Assembly (NCBI GenBank): GCA_016931855.1
Contig: JAFGDZ010000072.1
Location: 62,001 to 126,000, forward strand
Source of the DNA: Bacteroidales bacterium
GTDB lineage: Bacteria > Bacteroidota > Bacteroidia > Bacteroidales > Tenuifilaceae
Reading direction: 5' to 3'
Length of the DNA stretch: 64,000 nucleotides
Part shown: in pieces, positions 59,676-64,000 of the stretch
How the letters are laid out: each line of letters starts with the position of its first letter
Numbering within the stretch: position 1 is the first letter of the stretch
Translations under genes and position numbers: made by a program
The notes under the pieces: model-generated
The model's input: the letters and a program-made list of their open reading frames with translations, nothing else
Database searches by the model: none
Told to the model about the DNA's origin: nothing

Positions 59676-61106
59676 TTGGAACAAGCAAAGGACTTTACAC
59701 GAGGGAATATTGGTAAGCAGATTTTTAACTTGGCCTTACCAATAATGGGTACTGCGTTTATCCAAATGGCATATAACATGACCGATATGCTATGGATAGG
59801 TCGCGTAAGCAGTGGTGCAGCAGCAGCGGTAGGTGCCGCAGGTTTCTTTTTGTGGTTAGCAAACTCATTTGTATATACCACAAAAATTGGTGCCGAGGTA
59901 ACCATATCTCAAAGCCTAGGCTCGGGCGAAGGGCATATGGCTTTGCGCTATGCCCGGCATGCACTGGTTGTTGCCATAATTATGGGCGTTATTTATGGGT
60001 TGTCGATATTTACCTTTAGCCCAAACCTTGTAGCGTTTTTTCGGCTTGGCGATGAGGCCGTGAATGGCAACATGGAGATGTACCTTAGGATTATTGCTCC
60101 GGGTATGCTGTTCGCCTTTCTTAACCCCACTTACTCAGGAATGTATAACGGGAGCGGATTATCCCGAATCCCTTTTATTGCTAACGCAATTGGGTTGGTT
60201 ATAAATATTATTCTGGATCCGCTACTTATATATGGTATAGGCCCATTTCCTAGAATGGAGGTGCGTGGAGCTGCATACGCTACGCTAATTTCGCAAGGTG
60301 TAGTAACCGTAATCTTTTACCTCTACTCCAGAACATCAAAATCACCTTTCCGCGATATGCTTAAAGGGTTTGTGCCCGACAAAGCGCTGTTTGCGCGTAT
60401 TTTTAAAATTGGAGTTCCCGTTTCGGCGCAAAGCGGATTGTTTGCTCTGTTTGCCATGATTCTTGCTCGTATTGCAGGAGGATGGGGCCCGCTGGGGGTT
60501 GCAGTACAAAGCGTTGGAGCTCAAATTGAGGCCATATCGTGGATGACAGCCTCTGGATTCTCCACCGCCCTTTCCAGCTTTGTTGGGCAAAACTTTGGGG
60601 CACGTAACTTTAAACGCATCCGCTTAGGATACTATCGTACGCTGGGAATTACCATGTCCTTTGGGTTGGTTACCTCCTTGCTATTTATTGTATTTGGCGA
60701 AACAATATTTGGGTGGTTTATACCAGAACCTCAGGCAATGGTTGAGGGGGGGCTGTACCTGCGTATTTTAGGATACTCACAAGTACTAATGATTTTAGAG
60801 ATAACCACATCTGGCGCTTTTAACGGAATGGGGAAAACAATGCCTCCATCAATAACAGGAATTGTGCTAAACGGGCTACGTATTCCTATGGCTTTTGGCC
60901 TTTCGGCTATGATGGGACTTAGCGGCGTTTGGTGGAGCATTACCATATCGAGCTGGTTAAAGGGCATTGTACTATTTATTTGGTTCGCAATAATACTGCT
61001 TAAGCTTCCCATTGTTAGGGAGAGGTACTCGCTACCCCAAAGGCTATTCTTCCACATCATCCCAAACAGAACACGCCAACAGTTTTTTGATGGCTGCTGT
61101 AAGTAG
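59676..61106 (+). CDS. MATE family efflux transporter (NorM/DinF-like), TTG start
   Basis: 476 aa with about 12 membrane segments. The start MEQAKDFTRGNIGKQIFNLALPIMGTAFIQMAYNMTDMLWIG is the usual beginning of this MATE branch, so the initiator must be the TTG at 59676; the next ATG would cut into the first membrane helix. Family motifs continue with GAAGFFLWLANSF, GNGSGLSRIPF-like MYNGSGLSRIPFIANAIGL and VGQNFGARN. It exports an unknown compound using an ion gradient. It differs clearly from the MATE protein at 3174-4526. Confidence 0.9.
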   Translation: MEQAKDFTRGNIGKQIFNLALPIMGTAFIQMAYNMTDMLWIGRVSSGAAAAVGAAGFFLWLANSFVYTTKIGAEVTISQSLGSGEGHMALRYARHALVVAIIMGVIYGLSIFTFSPNLVAFFRLGDEAVNGNMEMYLRIIAPGMLFAFLNPTYSGMYNGSGLSRIPFIANAIGLVINIILDPLLIYGIGPFPRMEVRGAAYATLISQGVVTVIFYLYSRTSKSPFRDMLKGFVPDKALFARIFKIGVPVSAQSGLFALFAMILARIAGGWGPLGVAVQSVGAQIEAISWMTASGFSTALSSFVGQNFGARNFKRIRLGYYRTLGITMSFGLVTSLLFIVFGETIFGWFIPEPQAMVEGGLYLRILGYSQVLMILEITTSGAFNGMGKTMPPSITGIVLNGLRIPMAFGLSAMMGLSGVWWSITISSWLKGIVLFIWFAIILLKLPIVRERYSLPQRLFFHIIPNRTRQQFFDGCCK

Positions 61107-61122
61107 CACGCCCCTTATGTAC

Positions 61123-61181
61123 TATTTTTGCATTTACATTGGTGGCAGTATGCACTAGTAGGGCTACTAGTGCTATATTTG
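61123..61181 (+). promoter_or_regulatory. Two candidate promoters flanking an inverted repeat
   Basis: TATTTTTG (61123-61130) and TATATTTG (61174-61181) both fit TAnnTTTG. Between them a perfect inverted repeat, GCACTAGTAG / CTACTAGTGC (61152-61161, 61164-61173), abuts the second element; it has no T-run, so it looks like an operator rather than a terminator. Confidence 0.5.
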
Positions 61182-61194
61182 TACTCCAATTTGA

Positions 61195-61206
61195 ACAAAC
61201 GTTTAC
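61195..61206. promoter_or_regulatory. Operator-like ACAAACGTTTAC
   Basis: Contains the palindromic AAACGTTT core and matches 10 of 12 positions of the palindrome at 23033. It lies just downstream of the second candidate -7 element. Confidence 0.3.
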
Positions 61207-61243
61207 TATAAGCGTTTCACATAGTACATAAAACTGTTCGTAA

Positions 61244-63718
61244 ATGATTAATGTTCAGGACACTTCTAGGGTAGCCGTTGTAACTAAAGATGCCAACGTT
61301 ACCTACCAGGATCTATTTAAGCTGATTGACACATTTGCTCAGCTATACGAGGGCAAATCCTATAAAATGATTGGGATTTATGCCGAGAATAGCCTAGAAT
61401 GGATTTCTGCCTTTTTTTCTGGAATACAGAATGGTTGTATTGTAGTACCTATTGACTATTTGGCATCGCGCGACGATGTTTCATATATTCTAAACGATTG
61501 TAAACCCGATTTGCTATTCTCAACCTCGAAGCAACGCGATGATGTTGATGCCATTTTTGCAAACCTTACTCATAAGCCAGAGCTGATATTTCTTGATGAG
61601 ATTTCCCATAGCAACTCACGGGAGGTAAGCCCTTGGCAAATGCCTGCCGACGTTGAGAAAACAGCGGTTATAATTTACACATCGGGAACTACAGGAAGCC
61701 CAAAAGGGGTAATGCTATCGTTTAAAAACCTTATTGCCAATGTTAGGTCAGTATCTAAAGATGTTGAGATTTATACTCAGGATAGGCAGGTTTTAGTATT
61801 GTTACCACTGCACCATGTGTTTCCTCTTGCTGGTTCGCTAATGGCTCCTCTATACGTTGGCGGAACAATAGTTATTTCGCCATCCATGCAATCTACCGAT
61901 TTGCTTGATACGCTCAAAAAGAACCGAGTAGCCATTATGATTGGCGTGCCCCGTTTGTACGAGATGATATACAAGGGCTTAAAAGCAAAAATTGATGCAT
62001 CGGTTGTTACCCGTGCCATTTTTTCTATTGTAAAAGCTACTGGAAGTAAGAAACTTGCCCGTAAGATATTTAAACGCGTGCACGATGGTTTTGGAGGAAA
62101 CCTACTTTACCTGGTTTGCGGTGGGGCTGCGCTACCAAAGCACGTGGGGGGCTACTTTCAAACCCTTGGGTTTGATGTACTGGAAGGCTTTGGTATGACC
62201 GAGGCCGCACCAATGATAACCTTTACCCGTCCGGGGAAGGTTAAAATTGGATCCCCAGGACAGGCGCTTCCAAATCTTCAACTTGAGATTCGCGACAATG
62301 AAATTGTGGCCAAGGGCGACAATGTGATGCAGGGCTACTACAACCGCCCAGAGGAAACTGCCGAGGTGCTAAAGGATGGCTGGCTGTACACAGGCGATTT
62401 GGGCTACATCGATAGCAAAGGATACCTTTTTATTACAGGCAGGAAGAAGGAGATTATAGTGCTATCTAATGGTAAAAACATAAACCCAGTTGAACTTGAG
62501 CAAAAGCTGGAAAAGGGTTTTTCCGTTGTTAAGGAAGCTGGTGTGTTTCTCCATAACAACCTGCTACATGCGGTAATACTACCCGATTATGGAGAACTTT
62601 CAGCCCTAGATGTAAAAGACCCCGATGCATACTTTAGGGAGCAAGTAATTGCTGTGTTTAACCAAACGCAGAGCTCCTACAAGCGACTTATGAAGTTTAC
62701 CTTGGTAAGCAATGAGCTGCCACGCACTCGTTTATCAAAGCTGCAACGGTTTAAGCTAAGTGAACTTGTGGCTCCCAATGGCAAAGCAGCTAAAAAAAGC
62801 GAGGATTACCCTTCAACAGAGGAATTCCTTGCTGTAAAAAACTATTTAGAGACTCAGGTTGATATGGATATCCTTCCTAGCCATCACATTGAGTTTGACC
62901 TAGCTTTAGACTCCCTTAGTAAGCTAAGCCTAATAGATTTTATTCAGCAGAGCTTTGGCGTTACCATTGAGGACGATAAGCTGCTGCGTTTCCCAACCCT
63001 AAGCCATTTGGCCGAGTACGTAAAGGAGAAAAAGCAGTGGTTTAGACAGGAGAGCATAAACTGGGCCGAGGCCCTAAAGGAGCGCGTAGATGTTAAGCTG
63101 CCAAAAGCATGGCCTACCCAAGGTATATTTAAGAATGCGGCTAAGTACTTTTTTAAGCTATACTTTAGGTTTAAGGGCGAAGGGGTTAATAACATTCCCG
63201 ATGGGCCATGTATTATTGCGCCAAACCATCAGAGCTTTTTCGATGGGCTATTCGTTCTTACACTCCTAACGCGCAAAACAATGCGCAAAACCTACTTCTA
63301 TGCAAAGAAGAAGCATGTTAATAATGGTTTTATGCGGTTCCTTGCGGCCAAGAATAACGTTATTGTAATGGATGTAAACAAGGATCTTAAGGAATCAATA
63401 CATAAGCTTGCCGAGGCTTTACGCCGTGGTAACAACGTAATTATTTTTCCAGAAGGAACGCGTACCACAACGGGAAACCTAGGCGAGTTTAAAAAGACCT
63501 TTGCCATACTAAGCACCCAGCTTAACATCCCTGTAGTGCCAGTGGCTATAAATGGTGCATATAATGCGCTACCACAAGGCTCTAAGTTCCCTAGGCTAAA
63601 TACGCAAATAAGCGTTAGCTTTTTAACTCCTGTATATCCACAGGGGCACACAACGGATTCCCTTGCGCAAGATGTTCAGCAGCAAATTCAGCATGAGCTA
63701 TTGGGAAAGGTTAGCTAG
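61244..63718 (+). CDS. Acyl-CoA/ACP synthetase - acyl carrier protein - acyltransferase fusion
   Basis: 824 aa in three parts. Residues 1-510 form an AMP-dependent synthetase: P-loop YTSGTTGSPKG (145-155), EGFGMTEAAP, YTGDLGYIDSKGYLFITGRKKEII. About 525-600 is an acyl-carrier domain whose phosphopantetheine serine is Ser557 in DLALDSLSKLSL. About 630-815 is a PlsC-type acyltransferase with APNHQSFFDG (His662) and FPEGTRTTTG. Together this should activate a fatty acid, load it on its own carrier domain and transfer it to a lysophospholipid or glycerol phosphate, an Aas-like recycling enzyme with a built-in ACP. No signal peptide; probably on the inner face of the membrane. Confidence 0.9.
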   Translation: MINVQDTSRVAVVTKDANVTYQDLFKLIDTFAQLYEGKSYKMIGIYAENSLEWISAFFSGIQNGCIVVPIDYLASRDDVSYILNDCKPDLLFSTSKQRDDVDAIFANLTHKPELIFLDEISHSNSREVSPWQMPADVEKTAVIIYTSGTTGSPKGVMLSFKNLIANVRSVSKDVEIYTQDRQVLVLLPLHHVFPLAGSLMAPLYVGGTIVISPSMQSTDLLDTLKKNRVAIMIGVPRLYEMIYKGLKAKIDASVVTRAIFSIVKATGSKKLARKIFKRVHDGFGGNLLYLVCGGAALPKHVGGYFQTLGFDVLEGFGMTEAAPMITFTRPGKVKIGSPGQALPNLQLEIRDNEIVAKGDNVMQGYYNRPEETAEVLKDGWLYTGDLGYIDSKGYLFITGRKKEIIVLSNGKNINPVELEQKLEKGFSVVKEAGVFLHNNLLHAVILPDYGELSALDVKDPDAYFREQVIAVFNQTQSSYKRLMKFTLVSNELPRTRLSKLQRFKLSELVAPNGKAAKKSEDYPSTEEFLAVKNYLETQVDMDILPSHHIEFDLALDSLSKLSLIDFIQQSFGVTIEDDKLLRFPTLSHLAEYVKEKKQWFRQESINWAEALKERVDVKLPKAWPTQGIFKNAAKYFFKLYFRFKGEGVNNIPDGPCIIAPNHQSFFDGLFVLTLLTRKTMRKTYFYAKKKHVNNGFMRFLAAKNNVIVMDVNKDLKESIHKLAEALRRGNNVIIFPEGTRTTTGNLGEFKKTFAILSTQLNIPVVPVAINGAYNALPQGSKFPRLNTQISVSFLTPVYPQGHTTDSLAQDVQQQIQHELLGKVS

Positions 63719-63740
63719 CGTGTTCCTATACATAAAAAAG

Positions 63741-63770
63741 TGAGGCTGCCCATTTACTCTGGCAGCCTCA
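63741..63770. terminator. Bidirectional terminator
   Basis: Perfect 10-bp stem TGAGGCTGCC / GGCAGCCTCA with a 10-nt loop, A-rich before and T-rich after, between convergent genes. Confidence 0.85.
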
Positions 63771-63776
63771 TCTGTT

Positions 63777-64000
63777 TTACACAAGGCATTCCTGAATTGT
63801 TTCGAGCAGAATTTTAGGAAGAAGAGGTTTGGTTAGGTAGGCTTTAAAGCCAAGATTTAGGCACTGCTGCTTCTCATCGTGCATGGCGTAAGCCGTTTGC
63901 GCAATAATTGCCTGCTCTGGTTTCTGTAAAAGGATGGCTTGGGCTGCTTCAATCCCATTCATTATTGGCATCTTAATATCCATTAGAACAATATTGTAGC
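63777..64000 (-). CDS. Response-regulator receiver domain, C-terminal end (continues beyond window)
   Basis: The frame is open to the window edge. YNIVLMDIKMPIMNG contains the phospho-acceptor aspartate, AQTAYAMHDE the switch residue region, and AYLTKPL the conserved lysine. The chain ends a few residues after the last helix, so this is a terminal receiver domain, either a stand-alone regulator or, more often in Bacteroidota, the tail of a hybrid histidine kinase. The rest lies outside the window. Confidence 0.88.
   Translation of the reverse strand, partial: YNIVLMDIKMPIMNGIEAAQAILLQKPEQAIIAQTAYAMHDEKQQCLNLGFKAYLTKPLLPKILLETIQECLV

Noticed and set aside
1-64000. Horizontal island or mobile element boundaries
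   Set aside because: No transposase, integrase, tRNA junction or long direct repeat was found, and the composition looks even by eye.

Overview
The window reads as one continuous piece of a Bacteroidota chromosome, most likely order Bacteroidales. Evidence: a SusC/SusD pair, an amylase ending in a type IX secretion (T9SS) sorting domain, several lipoproteins including one with the SDDDD surface-export signal, Bacteroidota-type promoters (-7 TAnnTTTG) in front of several genes, and almost no Shine-Dalgarno sequences. No tRNA, rRNA, CRISPR array, insertion sequence or phage gene was seen. Stop-codon use is extreme: of 47 coding ends about 27 are TAA, 19 TAG and only one (pabB) TGA.

Layout. 1-11 kb: end of pyruvate phosphate dikinase, arginine decarboxylase speA, a MATE exporter, a TlpA-like thioredoxin, a DUF255 protein, and the overlapping pabB-tilS pair. 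11-18.5 kb (mostly minus): peroxiredoxin, a POTRA/beta-barrel protein paired with a SiaB-like kinase, an M49-like peptidase lipoprotein, an unknown protein and proS. 18.6-25.6 kb: a low-complexity lipoprotein and a FadL-like barrel, WbqC, a small membrane protein, and a DUF362 + NapH-NapG-like iron-sulfur pair.

25.6-46 kb is a starch/maltodextrin utilisation locus. Leftward: susC, susD, a SusE-like lipoprotein and a T9SS GH13 amylase. Rightward: a LacI-family regulator, an MFS/GPH sugar transporter, beta-phosphoglucomutase, a GH65 maltose phosphorylase, class II aldolase, a periplasmic neopullulanase and a lipoprotein GH13. Inferred flow: starch is cut outside, oligomers enter through SusCDE, are trimmed in the periplasm, maltose enters by the MFS carrier, is phosphorolysed, and beta-glucose-1-phosphate becomes glucose-6-phosphate for glycolysis. 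A perfect LacI-type palindrome sits in the divergent control region.

46-56 kb (minus) is housekeeping: lepB-dapB, thrS-infC-rpmI-rplT, a chemoreceptor gene broken by an in-frame TGA, and lysC-lysA. The most interesting candidate is upstream of lysC: a 41-codon reading frame with a Met/Lys cluster, then a strong intrinsic terminator that leaves no room for another promoter before lysC. This is the layout of a leader-peptide attenuator. 56-64 kb holds two poorly characterised proteins, a thioesterase, a PPK2 kinase, a second MATE exporter, an acyl-ACP synthetase/ACP/acyltransferase fusion and the end of a response-regulator receiver domain.
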